From: Phytophthora sp. 'mugwort' | Lineage: Eukaryota; Oomycota; Peronosporomycetes; Peronosporales; Peronosporaceae | DNA length: 64,000 bases | Assembly (NCBI GenBank): GCA_033558025.1 | Contig: JAUCEF010000016.1 | Location: 4,092,001-4,156,000, forward strand | Direction: 5' to 3' | Shown: piece by piece, positions 1 through 10,999 of the stretch | Layout of the letters: each line of letters opens with the position of its first letter | How positions within the stretch are numbered: the stretch's first letter is position 1 | The notes under the pieces: generated by a model | What the model saw: the letters and a program-made list of their open reading frames with translations, nothing else | The model's database searches: none | What the model was told of the DNA's origin: nothing | Program-made: the position numbers and the translations under genes

Positions 1-560
1 GGATTGGGAAAACGTCCTCTTCTCCGACGAAGCATCCGTTGAGCTCGACGGCACCACCGGCAGGGTGTCCGTCTGGCGCCAGTCTAACGAGGCCTTCAGC
101 GAGAAGTCCACTGTGCCCACCTTCAAGTCGAGCCGCAAGACACTCATGGTCGGGAGCTCGATATCGCAGAATGGGGTGGGCACCATGCACCTCTGCGACA
201 GCTCCGTGAACGGGGCCTACTACCGCAGCATGTTGGCTGCTGAAATTCCTCTGACCCGTAAGCTTCTAAGCTGCCGACACCTACCCGTTTTGTTCAAGAT
301 GGCGCCCCAGCTCATCGCGCCAAGGCCACAGCAGCGTATCTGAAGGAGCTGAAGCTCGACTGCATGGGTCACCCTCCTCAAAGCCCGGACTTAAACCCAT
401 CGAAAATCTCTGGGGCATCATGAAGGCCGAGCTCCACAAGACTCCTGCAACAAACCTTGACGACCTCCGCGTGAAACTATCGACAATCTGTACAACATCC
501 TCGTTGAAACCGTGCAGAAGGTGATTTACTCCATGCCCGCTAGGCTGGAAGTAGTTAGGG
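1..560 (+). pseudogene. Tc1/mariner transposase, C-terminal relic
   Basis: The window opens inside a DDE transposase. Frame 2 reads DWENVLFSDEASVEL, the region of the first catalytic Asp, and stays open to 343. A second frame from about 296 reads QDGAPAHRAKA (second Asp) and then QSPDLNP, with IENLWGIMKAELHK following in a shifted frame near 400-440. This order is characteristic of the Tc1/mariner superfamily. At least two frame changes separate the blocks and the N-terminal DNA-binding half lies outside the window, so the copy is dead. Family assignment is firm; the exact 3' end of the element is not. Confidence 0.85.
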
Positions 561-642
561 CGGCGACAGGAGCTTGCACTAGATGGTAGGTAAGCGTTCA
601 GTTCGGTGATCGACACGATACTAAAACTAGTATAATTGGGGT

Positions 643-842
643 GGGTGCAAACTTTCTGTGGCCCCCGGTTCTGTCAATTTGCGCGCTGCATGTAAACCAC
701 TGGAAAAGAGCGGGAAAGAGAGGCAGCAGCGAGCGCGCAAGAGCATACCGAATCCTGCAAAACAAACCGCACTCCAATCCGACGAGTACAGCAACACAGT
801 ATCAAAAGCCTGAGGTCGGCTCAGGGGGTGCAGACTTTCTGC
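643..842. repeat. Repeated 16-bp motif downstream of the Tc1/mariner relic
   Basis: GGGTGCAAACTTTCTG at 643-658 recurs as GGGTGCAGACTTTCTG at 827-842, followed by CACCC so that the second copy is itself nearly palindromic. Their position just after a Tc1/mariner relic suggests element termini, but no TA target duplication could be assigned. Confidence 0.4.
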
Positions 843-958
843 ACCCGCTATACAGTACGTCGTCGTCACCCAACCTTCATCACGTTTCTAGAGATTTCAC
901 ATACGGGACCTCAAGTCGAAATGCTCAGGTCCTTACCGCAAATGCACCAATGGAGATA

Positions 959-2195
959 GGTCGACAACTGTTTTCATTTTAACTTTACCATTTCCCATCG
1001 AGCTGCTGACGCAGCGAGAGGCACCAGGTCTGCCAAAAGACTCGAGACTGTGCACCATCCCCTGACATCAGCAGCTACTGTACTACATACGTGCGCTTCA
1101 GGCGACGTACTCACTCCGCGCACTGTACTGCAACGCAGCAGTAGCACTAACAACTTAGTCGCGGGCGTCGAACACCGACAGCAGCAGCTCGCCGTAGTCG
1201 CCGCTCACCTCCTCGGCGATGCGCTCGCGCAGCTCCTTGCCGTACTTCTTCTTGTACACCGGCTTGATGTCACGCAGCACGATGTGGTAGCGCACCACGG
1301 CCGAGCTCAAAGCGTTCTCGTCCGTGCCGAAGCCCTTCATGGCCTCCTCGAACAGCTCCGCCAGCAGGTCCAGCGGTTCCGTGATCATGCGAATCAGGAA
1401 CAGCACCGCCTTCTCGGCATCTCCGTTAAACTCGTGCGCCGCGGCCTTCACGAGCGGCTCCTTGTACTTCTTCTCATAGGCAGCGGCTACGGCGCGCATG
1501 TGCTCGGGCGGGCTGGCCACCAGCACGCTAACGAAGCCCTCCTCGTCCGTGCCCATCTTGCCGCGGCCCGTTTTGTACAGCTTCTCCACGTCGGCGTCAA
1601 CCTTGGCAGCGTTGTGAATGTTGGCGTCGTACGGCACCAGCGCTGCCTGCAGCGACGCCAGAATCACCTTCTGGAAGTCGCCGTGCAGGTCGCTGTCCAG
1701 CACGGAACCGAGGTCCTCGCCGTACGTGTCGTAGTACGTCTTCTTGAGGATGTCGATCTCCACGTTGGTGCGGCCCACGACTACGGGGTAGATAAGGTCC
1801 TCTTTCGTGCCCATACCCTTGGTAGCCTTGCGCAGGATGCCGGCCTCGGCTTCCGGCAGCGGCGAGGCCAGCAGCTTCAGCAGGAACTCGTAGTGGCCCG
1901 ATGTCTCGTCGTCTAGCACGTCGCGCAGGTTCTGGTTGTGCAGCTCCTTGTATCGCTTGGCAATGAAGCCACGCTGTGTGGCCGTCTTGCCGCCGAGCGC
2001 CTTGTTCAGCTGCTTCTCCTTGGTGCCAGCGCCCTTGGTGGCCTCAAAAATTTCGTTCACGGTTGAGTCCGTGCCAGCCGGGTAAGCGGGCGCCTGGCCG
2101 TTCCAGGCACTGTGTGTGGCGGGCGGGTACAGGTTCAACATCTTGGTGTGGAGGAAGGTGAGGTGAGGTACTTGCGAAGCAGGAAGCAAATTCGG
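959..2195. repeat. Left arm of annexin inverted repeat
   Basis: This arm is the reverse complement of 3028-4264 (paired positions sum to 5223). The match runs from the 3' flank, starting exactly at GGTCGACAACTG (959), through the whole annexin gene to the core promoter, where it fades within a few bases (about 2195). I found no mismatch in the parts I compared by eye, and all frames translate identically between the arms. Confidence 0.95.
1155..2141 (-). CDS. Annexin, copy A
   Basis: Encodes a 328-residue annexin, a Ca2+-dependent phospholipid-binding protein. Four annexin repeats are visible from their type II Ca2+ loops: GAGT at residues 37-40, GMGT at 109-112, MGTDE at 196-200 and GFGTDE at 270-275. 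The first two carry K-E after GxGT rather than D-E. The start chosen is the ATG at 2141, giving an N-terminus MLNLYPPATHSA; upstream in-frame codons are non-ATG and lie at the inferred transcription start. In oomycetes annexins are known from membrane and cell-wall proteomes. The protein is identical to copy B, transcribed divergently. Intronless. Complete and apparently functional. Confidence 0.96.
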   Translation of the reverse strand: MLNLYPPATHSAWNGQAPAYPAGTDSTVNEIFEATKGAGTKEKQLNKALGGKTATQRGFIAKRYKELHNQNLRDVLDDETSGHYEFLLKLLASPLPEAEAGILRKATKGMGTKEDLIYPVVVGRTNVEIDILKKTYYDTYGEDLGSVLDSDLHGDFQKVILASLQAALVPYDANIHNAAKVDADVEKLYKTGRGKMGTDEEGFVSVLVASPPEHMRAVAAAYEKKYKEPLVKAAAHEFNGDAEKAVLFLIRMITEPLDLLAELFEEAMKGFGTDENALSSAVVRYHIVLRDIKPVYKKKYGKELRERIAEEVSGDYGELLLSVFDARD

Positions 2196-2203
2196 GAATG
2201 GTG
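2186..2203 (-). promoter_or_regulatory. Oomycete Inr+FPR core promoter, annexin A
   Basis: The minus strand reads CACCATTCCCGAATTTGC, close to the oomycete initiator plus flanking promoter region (GCTCATTYYNCAWTTT). It lies 45 nt upstream of the annexin A ATG. The inverted repeat ends inside this element. Confidence 0.6.
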
Positions 2204-2204
2204 A

Positions 2205-3018
2205 TGGCCATTGAAGTTTGCCAGAGCAAATTGAGATCTTCCATCGCCGTCAATTGGATACTTGACCCGTCTCTGGCACAATTTAGATTGATTCTTTGTA
2301 TAGGGAATCTGATGCTGAGAGTCTAGCAGCTAGAGACCGTAAGTATCCACCTATTTAGGTGGCACCTAAGCAGCTTGCCGCCTCCATCTTCAGAGCTCCA
2401 GTCAAATTGTCTTAATAATGTCAAGCGTTTAACTCACTTAATGCGACCCATGAAAGAAGGATTGTTATCTCTGTTTGTAACTACCGCGGACCAGTTGAAG
2501 TGACTCAGCTCACCAGAATTAAATACAGCCACAAATTGCCAGCGCCCAGAGGGTTATTTGTCTCGCTCCTGCAGGCGAGATGGTGGCTCCATCGAGTGGA
2601 CCAGGGCGGCGGCGACTTCACCAGCTGGAGAGTCTAGTGATATTCAGTCTGCCGCGTTCCAATCACTCGAGCAACAACACGTGGCGAGCGAGGATCGCGC
2701 TTGTCTCTGCTTGCCTAGTTCACGGATTTTGTGTGAAGCAAATATTTGTGGCTGATATGTTCAGCAATCCAATAATCAAACGCATATCTGATGTGCCGGG
2801 ATATAGTTTCTTACAATACTATGATTGAAATATATCCCATCTAGTCAAAACAAATACATTAAATTCTAAGCTTATAAATATGTGAGAATATTGATATCAG
2901 CCACTGCACCGTCAATACAAACTCCAAGACAATATCATGGACCAAATTGAAGTTGGCTTTGCTGAGAGATCTTTTACCTGCCATGCGTAGCTCGAGAGGG
3001 GGATTGCTAAACTGACTG
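2205..3018. other. Unique spacer between divergent annexin promoters
   Basis: This sequence separates the two identical annexin genes and is not itself repeated. No convincing coding frame is visible; the small ORFs have no recognisable similarity. It must hold the upstream regulatory sequence of both copies, so the copies may be regulated differently despite coding for the same protein. Confidence 0.6.
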
Positions 3019-3020
3019 CT

Positions 3021-3037
3021 CTCATTGCCGAATTTGC
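3021..3037 (+). promoter_or_regulatory. Oomycete Inr+FPR core promoter, annexin B
   Basis: CTCATTGCCGAATTTGC matches the oomycete Inr (YTCATTYY) followed by the flanking promoter region. The annexin B ATG is 45 nt downstream of its 3' end. It is the symmetric counterpart of the element at 2186-2203 and differs from it at a few positions. Confidence 0.7.
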
Positions 3038-4264
3038 TTCCTGCTTCGCAAGTACCTCACCTCACCTTCCTCCACACCAAGATGTTGAACCTGTACCCGC
3101 CCGCCACACACAGTGCCTGGAACGGCCAGGCGCCCGCTTACCCGGCTGGCACGGACTCAACCGTGAACGAAATTTTTGAGGCCACCAAGGGCGCTGGCAC
3201 CAAGGAGAAGCAGCTGAACAAGGCGCTCGGCGGCAAGACGGCCACACAGCGTGGCTTCATTGCCAAGCGATACAAGGAGCTGCACAACCAGAACCTGCGC
3301 GACGTGCTAGACGACGAGACATCGGGCCACTACGAGTTCCTGCTGAAGCTGCTGGCCTCGCCGCTGCCGGAAGCCGAGGCCGGCATCCTGCGCAAGGCTA
3401 CCAAGGGTATGGGCACGAAAGAGGACCTTATCTACCCCGTAGTCGTGGGCCGCACCAACGTGGAGATCGACATCCTCAAGAAGACGTACTACGACACGTA
3501 CGGCGAGGACCTCGGTTCCGTGCTGGACAGCGACCTGCACGGCGACTTCCAGAAGGTGATTCTGGCGTCGCTGCAGGCAGCGCTGGTGCCGTACGACGCC
3601 AACATTCACAACGCTGCCAAGGTTGACGCCGACGTGGAGAAGCTGTACAAAACGGGCCGCGGCAAGATGGGCACGGACGAGGAGGGCTTCGTTAGCGTGC
3701 TGGTGGCCAGCCCGCCCGAGCACATGCGCGCCGTAGCCGCTGCCTATGAGAAGAAGTACAAGGAGCCGCTCGTGAAGGCCGCGGCGCACGAGTTTAACGG
3801 AGATGCCGAGAAGGCGGTGCTGTTCCTGATTCGCATGATCACGGAACCGCTGGACCTGCTGGCGGAGCTGTTCGAGGAGGCCATGAAGGGCTTCGGCACG
3901 GACGAGAACGCTTTGAGCTCGGCCGTGGTGCGCTACCACATCGTGCTGCGTGACATCAAGCCGGTGTACAAGAAGAAGTACGGCAAGGAGCTGCGCGAGC
4001 GCATCGCCGAGGAGGTGAGCGGCGACTACGGCGAGCTGCTGCTGTCGGTGTTCGACGCCCGCGACTAAGTTGTTAGTGCTACTGCTGCGTTGCAGTACAG
4101 TGCGCGGAGTGAGTACGTCGCCTGAAGCGCACGTATGTAGTACAGTAGCTGCTGATGTCAGGGGATGGTGCACAGTCTCGAGTCTTTTGGCAGACCTGGT
4201 GCCTCTCGCTGCGTCAGCAGCTCGATGGGAAATGGTAAAGTTAAAATGAAAACAGTTGTCGACC
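3028..4264. repeat. Right arm of annexin inverted repeat
   Basis: Inverted copy of 959-2195. It stops abruptly after GTCGACC at 4264, beyond which the flanks (CAATTGAG here, TATCTCC opposite) are unrelated. Confidence 0.95.
3082..4068 (+). CDS. Annexin, copy B
   Basis: A 328-residue annexin with the same protein as copy A: four repeats with Ca2+ loops at residues 37-40, 109-112, 196-200 and 270-275. The ATG at 3082 is preferred over upstream in-frame non-ATG codons because the core promoter sits at 3021-3037. Intronless, with strong use of G/C-ending codons, which is usual for highly expressed oomycete genes. Identity to copy A at both protein and DNA level implies very recent duplication or ongoing gene conversion. 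An assembly artefact that mirrored one locus is possible but less likely, since flanks and spacer are unique. Confidence 0.96.
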   Translation: MLNLYPPATHSAWNGQAPAYPAGTDSTVNEIFEATKGAGTKEKQLNKALGGKTATQRGFIAKRYKELHNQNLRDVLDDETSGHYEFLLKLLASPLPEAEAGILRKATKGMGTKEDLIYPVVVGRTNVEIDILKKTYYDTYGEDLGSVLDSDLHGDFQKVILASLQAALVPYDANIHNAAKVDADVEKLYKTGRGKMGTDEEGFVSVLVASPPEHMRAVAAAYEKKYKEPLVKAAAHEFNGDAEKAVLFLIRMITEPLDLLAELFEEAMKGFGTDENALSSAVVRYHIVLRDIKPVYKKKYGKELRERIAEEVSGDYGELLLSVFDARD

Positions 4265-4484
4265 AATTGAGCCCGCTAATGCGAGTGGTGTAGGCGGTGA
4301 AGTACCTGCCACGAACGGTACATACGTGTACATGTATGCGAGTGTATTACTGCACATATTTTTGAGGAGGTGTGAAAGTGATAATCGGAGGCAAGCGGGC
4401 GTAGCCGTACTGTAGCAAATCCACCTGCGCTGGTTGCTATTTTAATATTATAATCTTAAAATACTAGTATTAGTACTACTGTAC

Positions 4485-4575
4485 TGTAGTATACGCGTCG
4501 AGCATTCCAGCGAACCGAGCACTGTGACTGGCCGAAATTAGAACCTTTCCCACGCGGGAGCGCAGCAGCAACTTC
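4485..4575 (+). repeat. Dispersed repeat, partial copy D
   Basis: The run CGAGCATTCCAGCGAACC...GCACTGTGAC...GGAGCGCAGC follows the same order as the middle of the dispersed repeats at 9443, 40415 and 43068 (CGAGCTTTCCAGCG, GCACTGTA, GAGCGC). Only this internal part is present. Confidence 0.5.
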
Positions 4576-4712
4576 ATGGTGACGTATTCTCCGAGGGAAA
4601 TCCCATTTGGACACTCTCGCTGATACACACACCACTCTTGAAGAAAGGAAAGGTAAGGCCAATATTTTACACTCGGTATTTCTGAGACGATGTTGCTACC
4701 AACGAATTTAGA

Positions 4713-4740
4713 GTCTAAAAAAAAAAAAAATTTTTTAGAC
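4713..4740. repeat. Perfect A/T-rich palindrome
   Basis: GTCTAAAAAA at 4713-4722 pairs with TTTTTTAGAC at 4731-4740 around an all-A loop. It could form a hairpin or be the fused tip of a small inverted-repeat element; no function assigned. Confidence 0.7.
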
Positions 4741-6501
4741 AACATTATTTGACCATTCATAGTGCTCGAGCAACGTCACTGGATGACTGATACTCTACAG
4801 CACGCGCATGTTACCGGTATCCATCATGTAGGGTAAGAAAACTTTATCTTTGAATGGTGTATGAAATATACACAACTCAAGCATCAGTCTTTTCGGTGAC
4901 TCTTAATATTTGTGAATCGTGGGACTTGTCGTATTTCCGTGAGCGCAACTACAAAACGATCGAGAAGAGTGTGAGGACGGTTGTTGACGGGATGCTTGGG
5001 GTGGCAGGCGACCTAGCTTACGAGAGTGTTGAGTGGTGAATCCAGCAAGATGGCAGCTCTTGCGGTATCTGGTGCCTCGCAGTTCTGGGACTACTGCGTA
5101 AAACCTGCTTTGTGGGACGACAGCCTTTATCGACTACTTCCCTATCTGAGCTTGCGCTATTTGCACCCAAAGTATTAGCTTTCATCGGAGAGGAGGCAGG
5201 CTCCATCAGTTGTTAACTCTAACTTCATACACGTGATTTTTGTTTTCGGTCGGATTTCGATGTTACCAGCAACGATGCCGAAACTTCAGGTTCTTATCTT
5301 TCTGAAGTGATTTGCAGCGACACGCCTCTTTTGCTTTGGTAAGGCAAATGGATGGTAACTGTGGCTGATAATGCCCACGCCCGGAAAATTGTCTCGAAAC
5401 CTGAGCATCGAAACTAGCATTGACGCCACAGATTTTCTCGAAAATCCAGAAGGTATGTCTATTCACCAACTCCCCTGGCACCCGATTCACCCCGAGATTT
5501 AACGTCTCGACGTAACCCTTGATCTCGTTCTATGAAAAAACAAAAAAAAGTTTTGTTAGCTTTCAGTACAGGTTTGGTGTAATTGTGCGCGCGAATTGTA
5601 CCTAAGTGACGCGCGTATCCTGGAAGGATGCTCGAAGGTTCCCAACACTCCATTCGACTTCGTTGATCCACTTCATCGTGCACATAACTAACGTGAAGTG
5701 AAGCCGTGCTTTGATGACGTTGGTCATTGCGTTCAGTTGGTCGAACCTGGCACAACCGTAGTCAAACCACCACACAAGGAGGTCTATGTTCTGAGCGCTC
5801 TTGATGGCTTCAGTTTCCTTCTTTACCTTATCCATTGGAGTAATTGTTGATCACTGGAACCTCCTGGTCAATATTGAAGGGTCTGACCGACACATTACCG
5901 GTCACCTCGACACTTGGCAGAATATATAACGTCGACCATTGCTTTCGCGTGGAGAATGTTATACTGGCCGTCAAGTAACCCAGCAACGTCATCTAACTGA
6001 TCTTCTTGGAGATCTTGCCGTCACGAAATTTAGAGACAAGTTTGAGAGTTGCGCTACGATCTTTTTGCGTAGAGATCGCTTTCTCTGTGCCTTGCTCATT
6101 CCTTTAGCCAATGCCCCCCCCGAGAAACGCTCCAATGCACTTACTGCGCGCGTCCTTCAGTAACTTGTGTAGTTAATTCGGTAGATTTTGGTGGGATTTC
6201 AATAAGTATTGTCGGTCCACCGATTCTTCTGTAAGGATTCCGTGACCCTCAGTAGCTTCGTTACCTGGTGACGCATTGGCTTTATGAGGGCTGTCGCTTC
6301 CGTTGGATGTGGTCTCATTCGTGGTATGAAGGTTGACCGCCCCATCAACGGCGTTATCCACATTGCACCCCCTCCCATTTTAATTTCAACGTCGGCCGTC
6401 GTTTGACTTCTGATGGGAAACACTGCGTCCGCGAAGGACATCTGCGAAATGCACGCTCCTCCCACCGAAGATACCTGAGATAGGCCAGGGAAAGCGGGGC
6501 C

Positions 6502-9140
6502 TTAGCGACCCGTGAAATCCAATATAGCTCCGGCATTGAGCGCTTTGGCGAAATCATCTAACCACTTGAGTGCCACTTGGTATGTGGGCGTGGACTGGAG
6601 TACCATACGTTTGACGATCCGTTCCAATACTGACTTGGCCTGGGAGTACATTTGCGCGGAGGTGACAGCTCTCTCCTTCTTCAAATGCGGACACCTGGCT
6701 TGTTCAACCCGCCCGATAGTACGTCGCTATCGCCAATGTTGTGTCCAGGGCTGTGGACGATCCACCGTGTCGGGAAGGTTGGCATTGGCGGAATCACTGT
6801 TTCGTAATTGCTAGTTTTCCTGACGAACATTGCATGGCGACACGACAGAAGTACGCACTCATGAATATGCAGCAACAGGAACTTCTACAAGATGCAAAAC
6901 CAAAACGTCAACGTTCTACCAAATATACACCATACGCCCTCATCTCCAATCTAGATCTAGACAATTAAAATCGAGTTGACTTCGTGCACACACCCTTACC
7001 CTGGAATCGTGACAGAAGTTTTGCACGACGCACCAAGATCCACGCGATAGTCAGCATTAGGGCCGGTTGCTAAGGCGTCTTGCACCGAGACGAGGTCAAA
7101 CGTGAACGGGCCCACCTGCATCCCAGCGAAGTCAACTCCGGATCCTCGTTAGATATTGCGGACCGATTTCCAACCCGATCATATTCGGCGAGATACTGCT
7201 CTTCTGCGTATTCCTGTAGAGTGATGAGGTTGGACGCCAGCTGGTTGACCGAGAAGGGGTCGATGACATCCTTTATTTTACCCCACTTCTACTCGATCCG
7301 ATTATTCGTGTTGTTCTTGAGATGCGGAACATAGCCTCTCTTGTACGAAACCCATTCCGCCAGAAAAGCATCCCAGTTGTCCATGAATGTCTTGCACAGC
7401 TCGTGCGACGAATCCCGGCCTAGGATCTGCAGCAAAGCTCCCTTGGCATTCGTATTCATCCGCACCACTTGCGTAAACTAGAAGGCGCATGAGACTTCTC
7501 CCCTCTTTCTTCACCGCCGGAGCCAGGCGACCCGCTTGTTTCTCAGCCCCGCGATGACGTGTCACTGGCAAAATAGCTGCCGCGCTTCAGGGAACATCTC
7601 ACGCAGCACATCTTTCTCGTGTACATCTTAACCGTCACGATAAAACGAACTTTGGACCACTCCGGTTGTTGCTCTTGAATATCTCGACCACACGCCATAG
7701 GTTCACTTTATGCTTGCTCTCTACAAGGGCATGTGGACATGCTGGCCCTAGAGGTGCGTCAGATGAGGGGTTGTGGTAAGCCACTCTCACAATTAAAACT
7801 ATGATCATACCTACATCATGCACCACGAAGCTAAACAGCTTGTAACGGTTCGTGTTTGTGTTGTGCGTCGAATTCACCATCACCACATCAGGGAAGCCTT
7901 GAATAATCGCTTCATCCTAGCTATCTGGAATGTCGCGGCACGCGCGACACCTGTGTCACGATCCACAAGGATATTTGCGCGGTTTCCTCTATGCTGCGTG
8001 CAGAACTCATCGAGAACGTCAAACGCGCGTTGGGCGTCGGTTGGTCAGTCCTCCGCCTTTTGCTTCTGACGTTGCTCCATGTTGTGGACGTCATGTAATG
8101 TTGTTTTTCTTGCCTATACTACATAACTGAGCTTGGTGAAAGTTACAAATACACACAAAATGTGCATTGTATTACCTGTCCGTCCACAAAGATATTGCAA
8201 TACTCCGTGAGCATTGGCACCCGCCTTGCGAAGAACGGCAACATACTTGATTAGCCGAGGGTCCCTCACAATTCGGTTCCTGACGTAACTCTCCCAATGC
8301 ATGTTTGTTCAGCTTGTAGTTGTGTTTCCCGGAGGCGTACACCGCCAAGAACCAATCCCCGCTGATCGTTGAAGTGACGTGCACATTCACCATCGCTTTG
8401 CCGTTCGTGTCTCGCACGGATGTATGCTTACGCTTGTCCCCTCCTCGTGATTCGTAGGGTTGTCCGTGCGCACAAAACGCACAACACCCACTTTTTCGGA
8501 ACCAGTTTCACGGCCTTCCTCAGCTTCTTTCCTTTGCGCTTGTTTGCCTTGGCGGCGCGAAGAATCTGTCTGTCCCGAACAGAAACCGGAGTGCTCGTTC
8601 GTTTGGAAAATTGCTAAACTGACTTGACTTGGAACTCGTCAAACGCTTCGTAGAAATTCTGCCCAACTGTCGAGCATGTCCGGAAAACCATTAAGAAGCC
8701 AGGCACTTTATTTTCCCCACGATGACGGTAATTTCGGTTAGAGCTTCGGTATAAATTCGGTGCCGTACCGGAGCCGCGCGCAGAGTCGTTTTCCGCGCCA
8801 TCGGAATCTCCATTGCCGTCATCTTCTCCATCATCCGATCCGTCACCTCCGCCCCTATCTCCGCTCTCCACTTCTTCGACTCCATCTCCCTCCTCCGAAT
8901 TCGTCATTATCTCCGCCCTCCACCGTCGACCACTTCTACCTCTTCTGTACAATCGTCTTCTTCGCCCGTATCTATACTTTCTTCTATTTTCTCGTCTTCA
9001 CAGTTGAAGCCATGGTTTCCAGTAGGAGATTTCTCGAGGTCGGCTACATCAAGCGCTGCAACAGTTTCTTCCATTGCACTACGTTCCGAAACTGGAGATG
9101 AATCTTGAACGCGTGCGAGTCTAAATTCCCTTGTTTTCAC
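6502..9140 (-). pseudogene. Mutator-like (MULE) transposase with SWIM zinc finger, relic 1
   Basis: Reading the minus strand from 9140, the domains follow oomycete SWIM-type MULE order. First is an acidic N-terminus (9140-8690), then a FAR1/FLYWCH-like DNA-binding region (YEAFDEFQ near 8640; DWFLAVYASGKHNYKLNKH near 8330). Next is the catalytic domain start VVMVNSTHNTNTNRYKLFSF near 7850, then NNTNNRIE followed by a stop and KWGKIKDVID near 7280. Last is a SWIM-like SCRHAMFVRK and IPPMPTFPTRWIVHSP at 6845-6740, and SQAKSVLERIVKRM near 6630. Blocks lie in different frames with several stops, including a TAG directly after NNTNNRIE. The element is inactive. The family call rests on motif order and close resemblance to the second MULE at 34.2-36.2 kb. 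Confidence 0.82.
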
Positions 9141-9442
9141 GGCAAGGGGGGAATCGACGACTGGCAGCGAGGGTTGGCGCGCTCCTCAAACTTAAAAAGA
9201 AAATTGGACCTCGAGTCGTATGGTGGGACACACAAAGGTATCTTATCTTCATTATATCCCAAGTTCAACCTGAACCTCGAAAAAACTGGCTTTATCTGGA
9301 CAACCAAATATTTTACAGGATATACCATAGTTACACATCATCTGGATTCTAATTCGGATGTAGCAGCTCCTCCGGTATTTCTGACGGTATCAGACAAATT
9401 CACAAAATTTGATGAGAGACTCGTGTGTCCATCTAAAACAAA

Positions 9443-9783
9443 GGGGTGAAAGTCACATAATAAATGGTTAACGGAGGAGAGCGGTTGCGAGCGCGCGTAG
9501 CCACATCAAATTCGCGCGGGGTGTCCGCGGAGCAGGGCCGCCGGTATTTGTGGAGGCGGGTCTATCGCCGAGCTTTCCAGCGGGCCAAGCACTGTAACGG
9601 GTTGAATTTAGAATCTTTTCATCGCAATCGCAGTGACTGCATTTCCGAAGCAAAGCCAAAAGCCGCAATGCCATCGGTTCTGGGGAAGGATACGGTAAAG
9701 GGAGATGGGGAGACTTTCATTACAAACTACAGTGTAAACCAAAAATGTGACGAGGCTAGATGGGCACAGCAACATGTGCCAAA
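9443..9783 (+). repeat. Dispersed non-coding repeat, copy A
   Basis: Begins GGGGTGAAAGTCACATAA and ends AAAAATGTGACGAGGCTAGA...ACATGTGCC. The same start, middle (GAGCGGTTGCGAG, CGCGCGGGGTG, CGAGCTTTCCAGCG) and end recur at 40415-41080 and 43068-43546. AGTCAC near the start and GTGAC near the end suggest short inverted ends. No coding capacity; class unknown, possibly a non-autonomous transposon. Confidence 0.75.
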
Positions 9784-10256
9784 TTAAAACAGACAGAAAT
9801 TCGGGTTTACCTAAACACCATAACCAGAAAGCGAAAGGGTCTCCTCCTTCTTAAAGACTGAATTCGCTTCTCTTATTTTCGCGGATGCGAGCAGGTTTGG
9901 TGTCAATTCTGGTCAATACCGTATACTCCATAGTAATTCTTCTATCATCCCACAGCATTTAGCATGATTTCAGCTAATATCATAATGAAGTGGCTGCTGC
10001 CCGAATCCGGTGATGGGTAGAAACAGTGAAGAGGCGCAATGGGTTCAGCAACCTGATTCAACACGTCCGTCAAGAGCACCCGAGCTTCCAATCGGAGATG
10101 CTCGCGGCGACAACAGCTGAAACCGCCTCGTTAATTTACTACTCTCGCCGTACATCAATCAACTGCTTCGGCTGATTAAAAGTGATTTGTTAAGATCAAC
10201 CTACCTCTCGTTTTGATAGAACTTTCTCGCTCGGAGGTACGCCCAATATTAGTGGC
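9784..10256. other. Intergenic, nothing recognised
   Basis: No coding frame or repeat was identified here. Confidence 0.5.
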
Positions 10257-10999
10257 CAGTGCTAACGTCCAGAGTTCGAGTCCAGATATCGTCCAGAGTT
10301 TCGGTCCAGGTATCGTCCAGGTCCGTAATTTATTTTTGCAATGAATCTCACGGGTGCTATCGATGGGCCGACGTCTCGTTTTGTAGCTAGCGCTTACCTT
10401 GCTGCCTCGAGATTCTTACCATTTTCAGCGAAGTCAGATAGGTAGCTGAGTATGGGAGGTTTCTCATCAAAGTTAAAGGCACGGCACTTGGAACACCAAT
10501 ATCATTTACGAGCAGGTGTAAATGTAATGGTATTCATTCAACTTGATAGAGATCGAAGAATATAATTCCATCGCTCTGCAGAGCTACTCTGTTTGTGTTT
10601 GCTAGACATATACCCAGTAATGCACTTTATTTCTTTGTCGCTTAGCAAACCAGGTACTTGTGAAGCAGCTAAATGCTTATCATGTATTCCTCCGTTATGG
10701 ATTTCGTCGCAATGTTGGTCCGTACAGCATGAAGAAGAGTAGTCGGAATCGGTGAGTTAGCAGCGCATTGGCGATAACCCCTTGGGACGTGGAGGACCGA
10801 ACGAACCACAGAAACGCGTTTCTAGAAAAATAAACGCGAAACCAGCGTTTACTGGACGATACGCGGACCACGCAAAACATGGGCTGTATAATAATTTATT
10901 AATTTACGGACCTGGACGATACCTGGACCGAAACTCTGGACGATACCTGGACCGAAACTCTGGACGATATCTGGACTCGAACTCTGGACGCTAGCACTG
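10257..10999. mobile_element. 743-bp non-autonomous element with long terminal inverted repeats
   Basis: The left end (10257-10329, starting CAGTGCTAACGTCCAGAG) is the inverted copy of the right end (10901-10999, ending CTCTGGACGCTAGCACTG). Ends starting CAGTG resemble hAT-type termini, but I see no clear 8-bp target duplication. AATATTA occurs on both sides, 10245-10251 and about 11003-11009, and may be the duplication. The interior has no transposase frame. The right end carries one extra copy of a 26-bp unit (TCTGGACGATACCTGGACC plus CGAAACT), so the ends are internally repetitive. A MITE-like element mobilised in trans is the best reading. Confidence 0.75.

Larger units (their letters stand above)
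4265..6501. other. Non-coding and unrecognised stretch downstream of annexin B
   Basis: No convincing gene. Part of 4485-4580 resembles the dispersed repeat described at 9443-9783. A small open frame on the plus strand (4854-5039) and one on the minus strand (5602-5835) are not recognised. The interval may hold the 3' non-coding part of the MULE relic that begins at 9140 on the minus strand. Confidence 0.5.

Noticed and set aside
1050..1916. 288-codon open frame antisense to annexin A, and its mirror at 3307-4266
   Set aside because: Composition (His/Val/Leu/Gln-rich) is what the complement of a G/C-ending-codon annexin gives; it appears in both arms only because the arms are identical.
10261..10281. 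GTTCGAGTCC, resembling a tRNA B-box
   Set aside because: It lies in the terminal inverted repeat and recurs at the other end; no tRNA fold or A-box was found.
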